Part shown: in pieces, positions 17,562 through 26,497 of the stretch
Layout: each line of letters opens with the position of its first letter
Position numbering within the stretch: position 1 is the stretch's first letter
From: Psychrosphaera sp. B3R10
GTDB taxonomy: Bacteria; Pseudomonadota; Gammaproteobacteria; Enterobacterales; Alteromonadaceae
Length of the DNA: 64,000 bases
Assembly (NCBI RefSeq): GCF_018861025.1
Contig: NZ_JAHKQH010000030.1
Span: 1 to 64,000 of the forward strand
Direction of reading: 5' to 3'
Position numbers and translations under genes: made by a program
The notes under the pieces: generated by a model
Seen by the model: the letters and a program-made list of their open reading frames with translations, nothing else
Database searches by the model: none
What the model was told of the DNA's origin: nothing

Positions 17562-19352
17562 CTATTCTATTACTGAAATTGAAAAGTCATCAATAATTAG
17601 GTCTAGCGGATTACCAGTCCCCTCAGTTTCACTTGGCGTGAAAATGATTTCCCATTTTGGTCCGCGTTGAGAGTTCGCTCGTGCTGGAAGATCTAAATCA
17701 AATTCAACTAACGTCCAGTCTGAATTTGCCGCTAAGACAAAGTCTGGGGATGTTGCCAATAAGCTTAGGTCAAATTGCCCAATCGTAGCATTTGCAGATT
17801 TAGTATCGTTGCTTGGCATAAACTCGTTACCAATAGTAACGGAGTTAGCAGTATTGTTTTTTACCCAATATGACACTTTAAACTTACCACCGTCTATAAG
17901 TGACTGACCATAAATTCGTCCGTCATTTTTGTGGTAAGAATGTATTGCAGAATGCTCACTACCTATCGCAGTAACCTTCAAACCTGCGGTGCCATCTTTG
18001 CCCTCGGTCAACACCACACTGGTAGCAATTGACGTATCCACAGTTGCGTCTGCCCCGTCACCATTGCGAATAAACGTGCTCGCAGCGAAACCATCTTTCA
18101 TGCCCGCGCCAGCGTTCCAATATATTTTAAAGTCTTCGTTTAGCGCACCAGTACCGGCACTTGTTTCTGCCACATAATTACACAACACATTGTCCACGAG
18201 TGCGACTTCAGTACTAAGAGCGCCACCGTCATATCCTTCAAGCACAACATTAAGTGAGTCCGTATACGACGCTTGAGTGTTGAAATCTACTGAACCTTGG
18301 GTAAATGTACCGCTTTGTGCAAAACCTGAATTTGCAGCAAAACCGTCAATAGTAAACGTGTTGTTAGTCGCTTCTAAGGTGTATACAAAACTACCGCTAA
18401 AGTCTTTGCTATCATCTTCTTTTATAGGCGATACCATAGCTGCATACGTTGTACAGGTTGGAATAGTTAGAACTGCTGGTAAGTCATTCCCCGCTGGAGA
18501 TTTCAACTCTAAGCCAGCCACATTTTGTGGTGGGTTCGCAATTTCAATTTCAACCGTTTGAGTAATTTCAGAGTTTGCAACCGATGTAACAGTTAGTGTT
18601 GTAGTTCCCGAAACAAGACCAGATATGACGCCATCGGTAACTGTAGCTAATGTTGTATCAGCAATTTCCCAGATAAAATCAGTCGTAAAATCTTGATTGG
18701 CTGCATAACTAGGCACAACAACTAGAGGTGCCGTTAGAGTGCCATCTAGGTTAACAACAAAGTCATCAATTTCGATAGCGGTGATCGGATCATCAACAGC
18801 ACTTACCGTAATTTCTACTAAACGTAAATTCGGATTAGCCGCTTTTTCTTCTTCTGTGCAATTAGCTGGGTGCTGGAACATATTTGCACAACTAAACTGA
18901 TATCCATTATCAACCCAATATTGATACGTAAATGTCATAGACTCATTGCTATGTATTAAATCGTCAAATATTGCCGCATCAAATAACAACTCGTTACCAA
19001 CCACTTTAGCAGGCGGTTGTGACTCTAGTGAAAACTCAATTGTACGGGGTGATAGTAGTTCAGATTCAACTGAAACCTCGCTCATATCACGTATAATTAC
19101 ATTTTTAGAATCAACTGTAAGGGCTTCCCCATCTGAGCTTGCGCCTGCAACTAGATTAACTCTTGTTACCGAATCACCAGTTACTGTAGCGGGTTGCTCT
19201 GTGACTGCGATAACCATTTTGGTTGTATCAAATGTAACGGCTTCATTAGCGCTAACTGAAAAATCAGTGCCTTCCTCAACTGTGTTACAACCAATAACCG
19301 TGGCTGATACAAGTGATAAAGCGATTGCTTTTGTTAGTAAGTTCTTATTCAT
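17562..19352 (-). CDS. Ig-like/carbohydrate-binding surface lipoprotein (candidate surface glycan-binding protein)
   Basis: About 596 aa. The lipoprotein signal is MNKNLLTKAIALSLVSATVIGC (Cys22). After an unassigned N-terminal part there is a bacterial Ig-like (BIG2) segment at about residues 195-275 (IWEIADTTLATVTDGVISGLVSGTTTLTVTS), then a middle beta-rich region with paired Cys, and a C-terminal jelly-roll-like domain (about 440-596) ending PKWEIIFTPSETEG...DLIIDDFSISVIE, typical of CBM4/9-like modules. No catalytic motif is visible. It directly follows the TonB receptor and shares its transcript. By analogy with SusD/SGBP proteins it may capture the polysaccharide at the cell surface; this is inference. 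SD GGAGAAAG supports the start. Confidence 0.65.
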   Translation of the reverse strand: MNKNLLTKAIALSLVSATVIGCNTVEEGTDFSVSANEAVTFDTTKMVIAVTEQPATVTGDSVTRVNLVAGASSDGEALTVDSKNVIIRDMSEVSVESELLSPRTIEFSLESQPPAKVVGNELLFDAAIFDDLIHSNESMTFTYQYWVDNGYQFSCANMFQHPANCTEEEKAANPNLRLVEITVSAVDDPITAIEIDDFVVNLDGTLTAPLVVVPSYAANQDFTTDFIWEIADTTLATVTDGVISGLVSGTTTLTVTSVANSEITQTVEIEIANPPQNVAGLELKSPAGNDLPAVLTIPTCTTYAAMVSPIKEDDSKDFSGSFVYTLEATNNTFTIDGFAANSGFAQSGTFTQGSVDFNTQASYTDSLNVVLEGYDGGALSTEVALVDNVLCNYVAETSAGTGALNEDFKIYWNAGAGMKDGFAASTFIRNGDGADATVDTSIATSVVLTEGKDGTAGLKVTAIGSEHSAIHSYHKNDGRIYGQSLIDGGKFKVSYWVKNNTANSVTIGNEFMPSNDTKSANATIGQFDLSLLATSPDFVLAANSDWTLVEFDLDLPARANSQRGPKWEIIFTPSETEGTGNPLDLIIDDFSISVIE

Positions 19353-19379
19353 CTTACTTTCTCCAATACTTTTTTTAAT

Positions 19380-19396
19380 TGCCCGCAAAGCGGGCA
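19380..19396 (-). other. intercistronic stem-loop between TonB receptor and lipoprotein genes
   Basis: TGCCCGC-AAA-GCGGGCA, a 7-bp GC-rich hairpin. On the minus strand it is followed by an A-rich rather than U-rich tract, so it is not a standard terminator. It may stabilise the upstream mRNA or set the ratio of receptor to lipoprotein. Confidence 0.6.
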
Positions 19397-19418
19397 GTTA
19401 TGATCCCAAGACAGTCGA

Positions 19419-22400
19419 TTAGAATGTGCCGCGAATACCTACGCGGTACTGACGCCCAGATTTATATTCAGACATCGTTCGACTTGTGTCACCTTCCCCT
19501 TCCATTGCATTGCCTTCGTCAAATACAATTGGAGTGCCGTCTTCCGTTACACCAAGCACAGTTCGTGTGCTGGTATAAAATATCCGTCGGGTTTCATCGG
19601 TTAGGTTTAGCGCTTGGAATGTAAAAGATAAATTATCGGTTAGCTCATACGATGCGCTTAGGTCCAATCTGTTATTTGAATCAAGCCACGAAGCACCACT
19701 TGCCAACCCTCGTGATACCAACTGCGTAGAGTTGTAACGATTAGCAATACGGATCATTGCACCGTCCATTTCCCAGAAAACAGTAACGTTTGATGAATGT
19801 TTAGGCGTGTAAGGTTGTGGTAACGGATTAATTACTTGACCTGTAGTTGCAGAGACTTCAGCATCTGATGCAGAGTCTGCGTAGGTATAGTTTAAACTCG
19901 AACCCAACCCACCTAACACGCCTGGCAAAAAGTCATAACTCTGAGTATATGAAACCTCAACTCCTTTAGTGACGGCACCAGAGCCATTTCGAACCACATC
20001 AACATTAAGTGAATGACAATTTATTGTTAACGGATCTCTTAATTGACGATGCATCATGCGGTCAGGCAAACAGTCTGAATTAAATGGCGTTTCTTGCCAT
20101 TCTGATAACCCAGTATGTTCATTTACAACTGCATTACCATTTTCGTCAACGAGTTGGTTTGGTACAACAAGTACGTCGTCCAATGAAGCCACACCATCTA
20201 AGTCATAGTTTTCACGTAAGTCCTTCCAAAGAAATACTTCACTTACTTTTTCTTCAAAATTTGTCATGTCTTTATGGAAAAATGCCATTGATAGCAAACC
20301 ACTGTCGTCAAAATACCACTCAATAGACAAATCTAGGTTTACTGACTCTAAAGGCTCTAGTGCAACATTATTAAGTTGACCATTACCTCGAATTTGCCAT
20401 GCGTCCTCTCGTACTTGGCCACCGGGTGTTGTTGAATCAAATTTTGGTCGAGCCATTGTTTTTGTTGCAGAAAATCTAGTCATTAATTCATCATTAACTT
20501 GATAATTTAAATTTAGGCTAGGTAACAACAATCGGTTAGTCGATTCGCCACTTCCCAAAAACGGACGGATATTGGCTAACGTTCCAAAACTGTCTCCGCC
20601 ATTAACCAAATTACCTTGAGCGTCCCAAACCACTTGGTCATTAGTTGTGCGATCTGCAATACCCTTGATTTCTTCAGTGGACGAAAATCGGCCATTATTG
20701 CCGTTAGTATTAGACCCATTGGTTAACACGGTCATGCCATTGTTATCGTGCAATACTTGCAAAATGTAATCGACATTTGATGGATCTAGGTGCTCAGCTG
20801 CAACATACTCACCAGGAGCAGCTAACAAAGTATCACTTTGATTACGATTGAAATTATGGGTTAACTGGAACATTGAGCAAGTGTCTGGGTCCTGCACATT
20901 CACTGGATAACTAGTTTTATCATCCGCCCCACTAGGTGTAACGTGATAAATAGTTTCCTCACATTGAGGTTTACTAAGATCTGTAAAACGTAATAGTTGC
21001 ATAGGGTCATAAACGTTTGACCCTCCTTGGAATTGTATTTTGGTATAGGCTTCTGCATAGGTTTTTGTTTCAACAAAACGAAGGCCAACATTACCCGTTA
21101 ACTTACCGTCAAGTAGCTCAAAATTTAGTTTGCCATATAATGCTTTAACATCCTGGTCTATTAATCGCGAACCTGAATTGTCAATTTTAAGCTTTACGTC
21201 TTTACCACCAGCACCGCTTGAAGGCGTTACCATTTCGAGAGCTTTAAACGGGTCAACTGGCGCCCAACCTGACAAGTAAGCCTGGTCTGTGCCATCAACA
21301 ATACCTTCCATAAAATTGTCAACTGGGAATGCATGATCATCAATGATATCTGCTAATTTTATGCTAGTGATACCATTAATTGCGACCTCTTCGCCTTCGT
21401 CGTTAAAGACAAATGAACCATCAGAAAACGTATCGCGTTGCGTCACAACATCTTTAACTCGATTTGTATATTTTGCGCCAAACTCTACTTTAGTAATTCC
21501 AGCAAAATCAACTGACCAGTCAAAATCTAAGAAAAACGATTTATTGGTATCTGAGTTACGATTATCGTATTTAAACAAGCTACGGGCTGCAAATAACTGT
21601 GGATCCAATATATTTGTTAAACTAGGTGCTCGGTTAAATTGCGTATTTTCACCTGGTAATATTTGAGCCAATTGTGTCGCAACATTAATTCGACAATTTG
21701 AACCTGTGCAATCGTACCCTGCCGGTTCCAATGTAACGACATTTGGATCATCTGAAGACAAAGGAATGTCATTCATGCTGCCAGCAGTTACACCAACCGG
21801 AAGCAATAAAATACCAACATTGTCTTTACTTTCGGTTTCAGTTTTTGAATAACCGGCCAAAAATGAAACTTTTAAATCGTCCGTGACCCATTGTTCAATA
21901 TTAAGTGTAGCGACATTAGTATCTTGCTCATAACCGCCAACATTACGATATGAACGCCCTTTTGAATGCCTAGCTAATCGCTTGACTAACGTATTGTTGT
22001 CACGATTTACAGTCCACCAATCTTGCTGAGGATCGTCAGCTTCATTTGCCTCTAACAACCCAAATTGCATATTAAAATCTTGGTTGTCTTCTAAGATATC
22101 CTGTCGTGAATGACTTAAATCAAGCTGAATATCGGTGTCATCTGTAGGGGCAAACTGAAACCCTGCGGTGATAGATTGGCGATTACGTTCATCCAAGTTA
22201 AGCACTTGGCTTGCACTAGACATTGTGATCACATTTAGATCACCAAACTGGACAATCTCATTAGCTGCATCAAAACCAGGTATTGCAATCATTGGATCAA
22301 AGTCAGCTGTATTTTGGTCAGCTCCTACAATGCGGATTATTTTACCCGTTTCAGCATCTCTCGCTTTGCCATCTTCGACGGCCTCAGCAGCTTCGTCCCA

Positions 22401-23126
22401 ACTGGCCTTATATTCATCTGTACGTGTATGCTGAGTCTCATCAGATACAGTTAAAATAACACCAAATCTATCGTCAAAAAACTTGTCTGATACGCTAAAT
22501 GATAGCTTTCTGTCGGTGTCATTTGAGAATTCGTTGTAGCGGCCTTGTACTTCAAAATTACGTTTCGGTTTTTTTAAATTTAAAGGTTTAACCGTTTTAA
22601 GAATGACATTCGCACCTAACGAGCCTTCATCTTGATCGGCTGCTGAAGTCTTTTGGACAACAATTGAAGCCAGTATGTCTGAAGAAAACGAACTTAAGTC
22701 AACACTTTGCTCTGCAACTGGGTTATCTGCACCGCCGCTTAAACCTGATGTTAATGAAACACCGTTCATCGAAATTTGGTTAAGAGAGGCTCCTGCACCA
22801 CGAACGGCGATGCGAGTACCTTCGCCATCAGACTCTTGAACCGTGACCCCGGTAACACGAGATAAAGCGTCTGCTATATTTTGGTCTGTTGACTTACCCA
22901 CGTCTTCCGCGTGTATTTGGTCGGTCACGCCATCGGAGAAACGTTTACCATTTAATGCTTTTTGCAAACTGCCTTTAAAGCCAGTCACAGTAATGATTTC
23001 GATGTCTTTTTCTTTTTTTATTTTTTCTTGGTTTTTCGCGGATGTATCTTCAGCATACGAAACACCAGATATCAATGTACCCAATATTGCGGCTGAAACG
23101 GCTTTGAGTTTAAAGCTTGTGTTCAT
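19419..23126 (-). CDS. TonB-dependent receptor for oligosaccharide uptake
   Basis: A large outer-membrane receptor, about 1235 aa, of the TonB-Xanth-Caul type. Signal peptide MNTSFKLKAVSAAILGTLISGVSYA; a TonB-box-like IEIITVTGF; plug domain with VTDQIHAEDVGKSTDQNIADALSRVTGVTV and GTRIAVRGAGASLNQISMNGV; long beta-barrel; C-terminal aromatic residue in YRVGIRGTF. Two in-frame Met codons upstream (to 23141) make the exact start uncertain. It is the only TonB receptor in the galactan locus, and a LacI-type site lies 95 bp upstream. The downstream lipoprotein is a likely partner. The substrate is probably the sulfated galactan oligosaccharide, by context. Confidence 0.93.
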   Translation of the reverse strand: MNTSFKLKAVSAAILGTLISGVSYAEDTSAKNQEKIKKEKDIEIITVTGFKGSLQKALNGKRFSDGVTDQIHAEDVGKSTDQNIADALSRVTGVTVQESDGEGTRIAVRGAGASLNQISMNGVSLTSGLSGGADNPVAEQSVDLSSFSSDILASIVVQKTSAADQDEGSLGANVILKTVKPLNLKKPKRNFEVQGRYNEFSNDTDRKLSFSVSDKFFDDRFGVILTVSDETQHTRTDEYKASWDEAAEAVEDGKARDAETGKIIRIVGADQNTADFDPMIAIPGFDAANEIVQFGDLNVITMSSASQVLNLDERNRQSITAGFQFAPTDDTDIQLDLSHSRQDILEDNQDFNMQFGLLEANEADDPQQDWWTVNRDNNTLVKRLARHSKGRSYRNVGGYEQDTNVATLNIEQWVTDDLKVSFLAGYSKTETESKDNVGILLLPVGVTAGSMNDIPLSSDDPNVVTLEPAGYDCTGSNCRINVATQLAQILPGENTQFNRAPSLTNILDPQLFAARSLFKYDNRNSDTNKSFFLDFDWSVDFAGITKVEFGAKYTNRVKDVVTQRDTFSDGSFVFNDEGEEVAINGITSIKLADIIDDHAFPVDNFMEGIVDGTDQAYLSGWAPVDPFKALEMVTPSSGAGGKDVKLKIDNSGSRLIDQDVKALYGKLNFELLDGKLTGNVGLRFVETKTYAEAYTKIQFQGGSNVYDPMQLLRFTDLSKPQCEETIYHVTPSGADDKTSYPVNVQDPDTCSMFQLTHNFNRNQSDTLLAAPGEYVAAEHLDPSNVDYILQVLHDNNGMTVLTNGSNTNGNNGRFSSTEEIKGIADRTTNDQVVWDAQGNLVNGGDSFGTLANIRPFLGSGESTNRLLLPSLNLNYQVNDELMTRFSATKTMARPKFDSTTPGGQVREDAWQIRGNGQLNNVALEPLESVNLDLSIEWYFDDSGLLSMAFFHKDMTNFEEKVSEVFLWKDLRENYDLDGVASLDDVLVVPNQLVDENGNAVVNEHTGLSEWQETPFNSDCLPDRMMHRQLRDPLTINCHSLNVDVVRNGSGAVTKGVEVSYTQSYDFLPGVLGGLGSSLNYTYADSASDAEVSATTGQVINPLPQPYTPKHSSNVTVFWEMDGAMIRIANRYNSTQLVSRGLASGASWLDSNNRLDLSASYELTDNLSFTFQALNLTDETRRIFYTSTRTVLGVTEDGTPIVFDEGNAMEGEGDTSRTMSEYKSGRQYRVGIRGTF

Positions 23127-23220
23127 AATCGTTCCCATCACCCTGTTGTTGTTAGTTTAGTGAGAGTCCTTTTGGTCAGTATCTCAATTAAGTAACCAAA
23201 GTTCACCCCAAAGCGCCAAA

Positions 23221-23236
23221 AGGAACACGTTCTCCC
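23221..23236. promoter_or_regulatory. LacI-type operator (TonB receptor)
   Basis: On the minus strand the site reads GGGAGAACGTGTTCCT, keeping the GGGAGAACGT half and a degenerate second half. It lies 95 bp upstream of the receptor start. Confidence 0.65.
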
Positions 23237-23416
23237 TGTGGCATTTTTAAAGACTACAAAATATTTTGTCACATTGCACACTTTTTTAGATAAAACGATG
23301 TCCCTACTCTTATCACCAACAGTTAAAACCCACTTAAACCCTTTACATAAGCGTGGAGCATTTACACCTCTGACCAGACAAAAATAATACAAAAAGACGC
23401 AGATAAAACAAAACAA

Positions 23417-23432
23417 GGGAGAACGTTTGCAT
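23417..23432. promoter_or_regulatory. LacI-type operator (sulfatases B-C-D)
   Basis: GGGAGAACGTTTGCAT. The left half fits the family consensus; the right half is weaker. It lies 78 bp upstream of sulfatase B. Confidence 0.65.
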
Positions 23433-23509
23433 TTTATCTTGCAACTACTTTTTAACTGCACTAGTATCAATTAAAGAGAGCGTAATCAATTTTATAGGAA
23501 TTTGTGAGA

Positions 23510-24895
23510 ATGACATTAAGACGAATGCTCAAACTTTCCGCTTTGACCCTTATTACCAGCTTTTCATTGCTAGCTGAAGAGCAGGCTAAAACCCCTAATA
23601 TACTGTTTCTTTTGGCCGACGACTTAGGTTATGGCGAATTGGGCTCATATGGGCAACAAACCATTAAGACCCCTGAAATTGACAACCTCGCTGATAATGG
23701 GCTTAAGTTTACCGACTTCTATGCAGGTAATGCTGTTTGTGCGCCTTCTAGAGCCGTATTGATGACAGGGAAACATGCTGGTCATGCGACTATTCGGGGC
23801 AATAAAGGCATCTATGCCGACACTGGCCGCTGGGGCCGAGTTTCACTGCGTAAAGACGAACTTACATTAGGTAACATGATGCAAGATGCTGGGTACCAAA
23901 CAGCATTTATTGGTAAATGGCATTTAGAAAACCCCAATGACCTCGATACATGGGCGTACGCCAGAGGATTTGATTACGCTGTTCAAGAGCAATGGCAGCG
24001 GGCCGACAGTAAAATTTATTTTGATAAAACAACCCATTGGATTAATGGTGTTAATGACAAAAAACTTTACGACTATACTGAGTGGGACAACATTGACGAG
24101 TTTCGTACAAACTTTGCCACTGAATATTTAGACAATATTAAGTCTGACGACAAACCATTTTTTTTAGTTATGTCGTACCGTACACCGCCCCCGCATGAGC
24201 CCATGTTACGAAACAAGTCGATGTTTTCCGACAAAGACTGGGCCGAAGCTGAAAAACACCACGCACGTAAAATTACCTTGTGGGATAAGCAAGTCGGCCG
24301 TTTAATTGACCACCTTAAAATGATTGACGAGTTTGACAATACTTTAATTATCTTGACTAGTGATAATGGTGGCCATAGTGCGGCAGGTCATGACCATAAG
24401 TTCTTTACGAGTAATGGCCTTTTACGTGGTTTTAAGCGAGACCTATACAAAGGTGGAATTCGAGTTCCGCACATTGCGGTATGGCCCGGAAAAATCAAAC
24501 CGGGCGTGGTTTCTAAACATATCGGTGGTTTTCAGGATTTTATGCCGACATTTGCTGAGGTTGCCAATATCTCAAAACCACAATTTACCGACGGCATTTC
24601 AGTTTTGCCAATCTATCTAGGGAAAACCAACCAACAGGTTGAACACAAATATTTGTATTGGGAACAACAACGAAACAGCGATCCAAAAAAATCATTATTA
24701 CGTGCAATCCGCGAAGGTGACTGGAAAGCGGTGCAGGTTGGTACTGCAAATGCCATTGAGATTTACAATCTTAAAGACGATATGTCAGAAACAACAAATC
24801 TCGCCAAAAAGTACCCTGAAAAAGTAAAACGTTACCGCCAATTGTTTGCCGATTCGTCTACATATACAGCGCACTTCCCATATGCAAACGAATAG
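23510..24895 (+). CDS. S1-family sulfatase, exported (sulfatase B)
   Basis: 461-aa arylsulfatase-like enzyme. The ORF can open at GTG 23504, but the ATG at 23510 sits 9 bp after AGGAA and is preferred. Signal peptide at residues 1-22 (LSALTLITSFSLLA) without lipobox, so periplasmic or secreted. Metal-binding ADDLGYGELG; formylglycine signature Cys77-Ala-Pro-Ser-Arg in AVCAPSRAVLMTG; FIGKWHLENPND; TSDNGGHSAAGHDHKFF; C-terminal AIREGDWKAVQ. It resembles sulfatase H (41396) around FYAGxAVCAPSR and TGHxxIRGN. First gene of a three-sulfatase operon; the next start is 10 bp after its stop. Confidence 0.9.
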   Translation: MTLRRMLKLSALTLITSFSLLAEEQAKTPNILFLLADDLGYGELGSYGQQTIKTPEIDNLADNGLKFTDFYAGNAVCAPSRAVLMTGKHAGHATIRGNKGIYADTGRWGRVSLRKDELTLGNMMQDAGYQTAFIGKWHLENPNDLDTWAYARGFDYAVQEQWQRADSKIYFDKTTHWINGVNDKKLYDYTEWDNIDEFRTNFATEYLDNIKSDDKPFFLVMSYRTPPPHEPMLRNKSMFSDKDWAEAEKHHARKITLWDKQVGRLIDHLKMIDEFDNTLIILTSDNGGHSAAGHDHKFFTSNGLLRGFKRDLYKGGIRVPHIAVWPGKIKPGVVSKHIGGFQDFMPTFAEVANISKPQFTDGISVLPIYLGKTNQQVEHKYLYWEQQRNSDPKKSLLRAIREGDWKAVQVGTANAIEIYNLKDDMSETTNLAKKYPEKVKRYRQLFADSSTYTAHFPYANE

Positions 24896-24905
24896 GGACA
24901 CTACC

Positions 24906-26459
24906 ATGAACTCACTTAAACTATTAGCTAACTTTGCCGGGCTATGCCTTTTGGTTGCATGCTCTAACAACGAAATATCGCCAGATAAAATAGAGCCGTC
25001 TTCAAACAAACCAAACATCGTAATCTTTTATGTCGATGACTTGGGATGGGGCGATTTAAGTTCTTATGGTGCCACAGCGGTACAAACTCCTAATGTTGAT
25101 GCCCTCGCTAACAATGGGATCCGCTTTACGGACGCTCATAGTTCAGCTGCAACGTGCACCCCCTCGAGATACTCATTATTAACAGGTGAACACGCCTTTA
25201 GGAAAAACGTTCGTATCCTAAAAGGTGATGCGGCAATGGTAATTGCACCGGAGCAACCAACACTACCTAAAATGTTACAAACCGAAGGTTATAAAACCGC
25301 TGTTGTCGGTAAATGGCACTTGGGATTAGGCGATGGCGTAACCCCAATAAACTGGAATAAAAATGTCACACCAGGTCCATTGGAAATTGGTTTTGATTAC
25401 AGCTTTTTATTACCAGCAACGGGTGACCGAGTTCCCTCAGTTTATTTAGAAAACCACAATGTATTAAATCTAACTCCCAATGATCCACTTTTTGTCGACT
25501 ATACTAAAAAAATTGGTAACCGCCCTACCGGCTACGAACACCCTGAACTATTGCGCCAGGGAGCCGACAGCCAACATAACAAAACCATCATAAATGGCAT
25601 AAGTCGAATTGGTTGGATGCAAGGTGGTAAGTCGGCGGAATGGGTAGACGAGGACTTCCCTTTTGTAACTACACAAAAAGCCAATGACTTTATCTCTAAA
25701 AACAAGTCTCAACCGTTTTTTCTATTTTTCTCATTCCATGACATTCATGTGCCGCGCTTACCAAACAAAATGTTTGAAGGTGCTACAAACATGGGTGTAC
25801 GAGGCGACGCAATTGTCCAAATGGACTGGATAACAGGTCAAGTTGTCAACCATCTCAAAAAGCTCGATATGTTAGAAAATACCTTAATTATCTTTACCAG
25901 CGATAATGGTGCTGTGCTTACAGACGGTTACAATGACAATGCCCTTACGCGTATAGGCGAACATTTGCCAAATGGCCCCTACAGCGGTGGCAAATACAGT
26001 ATATTGGAAGGTGGAACTCGCGTCCCATTTATCGTTCACTACCCAAATAAAGTAAAGCAAGGACTGAGTCATGCGTTGTTCAGTCAAATTGACCTGTACG
26101 CTTCAATTGCAGCTTTATTAAATATTAACTTAAAAAATAATGAAGCAATTGACAGTGTAAACCATCTTGGTCCGCTATTTGATGCGGCACTGCCCGCACG
26201 TACCACTCTTGCTGAAGAAACACCTCATACCGAAGGGTTGCGCAGCGGTAATTGGAAATACATACGCCCGGTTAAAAAAGTCAACTCTTGGATTAAAGCT
26301 AATAAAAATATTGATTCCGGCCTGGCTAAGTCGCCGCAACTATTTAACTTAATTAGCGATCCTGCGGAAGAACATAATCTTGCACAACAATACCCCAATA
26401 TCGTTAAAGAGCTTGAACAGCAATTAAAACTTATTGAGCAAAAACGCACCCGAAATTAA
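24906..26459 (+). CDS. S1-family sulfatase, lipoprotein (sulfatase C)
   Basis: 517 aa. The ORF runs further upstream into sulfatase B, but the ATG at 24906 has AGGGACA before it and gives a clean lipoprotein signal with LVAC (Cys19). Metal-binding FYVDDLGWGD; formylglycine Cys84-Thr-Pro-Ser-Arg; VVGKWHLGLGDG; FHDIHVPRLPNKMFEG; TSDNGAVLTDG. A paralog of sulfatase A with nearly the same architecture and active-site neighbourhood, but encoded on the other strand and in another operon. Together they suggest recent duplication, or related specificities for two sulfate positions. Confidence 0.9.
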   Translation: MNSLKLLANFAGLCLLVACSNNEISPDKIEPSSNKPNIVIFYVDDLGWGDLSSYGATAVQTPNVDALANNGIRFTDAHSSAATCTPSRYSLLTGEHAFRKNVRILKGDAAMVIAPEQPTLPKMLQTEGYKTAVVGKWHLGLGDGVTPINWNKNVTPGPLEIGFDYSFLLPATGDRVPSVYLENHNVLNLTPNDPLFVDYTKKIGNRPTGYEHPELLRQGADSQHNKTIINGISRIGWMQGGKSAEWVDEDFPFVTTQKANDFISKNKSQPFFLFFSFHDIHVPRLPNKMFEGATNMGVRGDAIVQMDWITGQVVNHLKKLDMLENTLIIFTSDNGAVLTDGYNDNALTRIGEHLPNGPYSGGKYSILEGGTRVPFIVHYPNKVKQGLSHALFSQIDLYASIAALLNINLKNNEAIDSVNHLGPLFDAALPARTTLAEETPHTEGLRSGNWKYIRPVKKVNSWIKANKNIDSGLAKSPQLFNLISDPAEEHNLAQQYPNIVKELEQQLKLIEQKRTRN

Positions 26460-26497
26460 TTACGCTAACTAAATTACTTAAACAAAAAGGCAATCCT

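Larger units (their letters stand above)
23127..23509. other. divergent promoter region with two LacI-type sites
   Basis: No gene is supported; the 110-aa ORF here has no recognisable domain. It separates the TonB receptor from the three-sulfatase operon and carries sites at 23221-23236 and 23417-23432, one near each gene. Confidence 0.6.

Noticed and set aside
22843-23160. 105-aa plus-strand ORF inside the TonB receptor
   Set aside because: Antisense shadow of the plug domain.
23138-23470. 110-aa ORF in the TonB-receptor leader
   Set aside because: It overlaps both LacI-type sites and has no domain; best read as regulatory DNA.
24846-24905. upstream extension of sulfatase C
   Set aside because: It overlaps sulfatase B and lacks an SD; the ATG at 24906 gives a proper lipoprotein signal.
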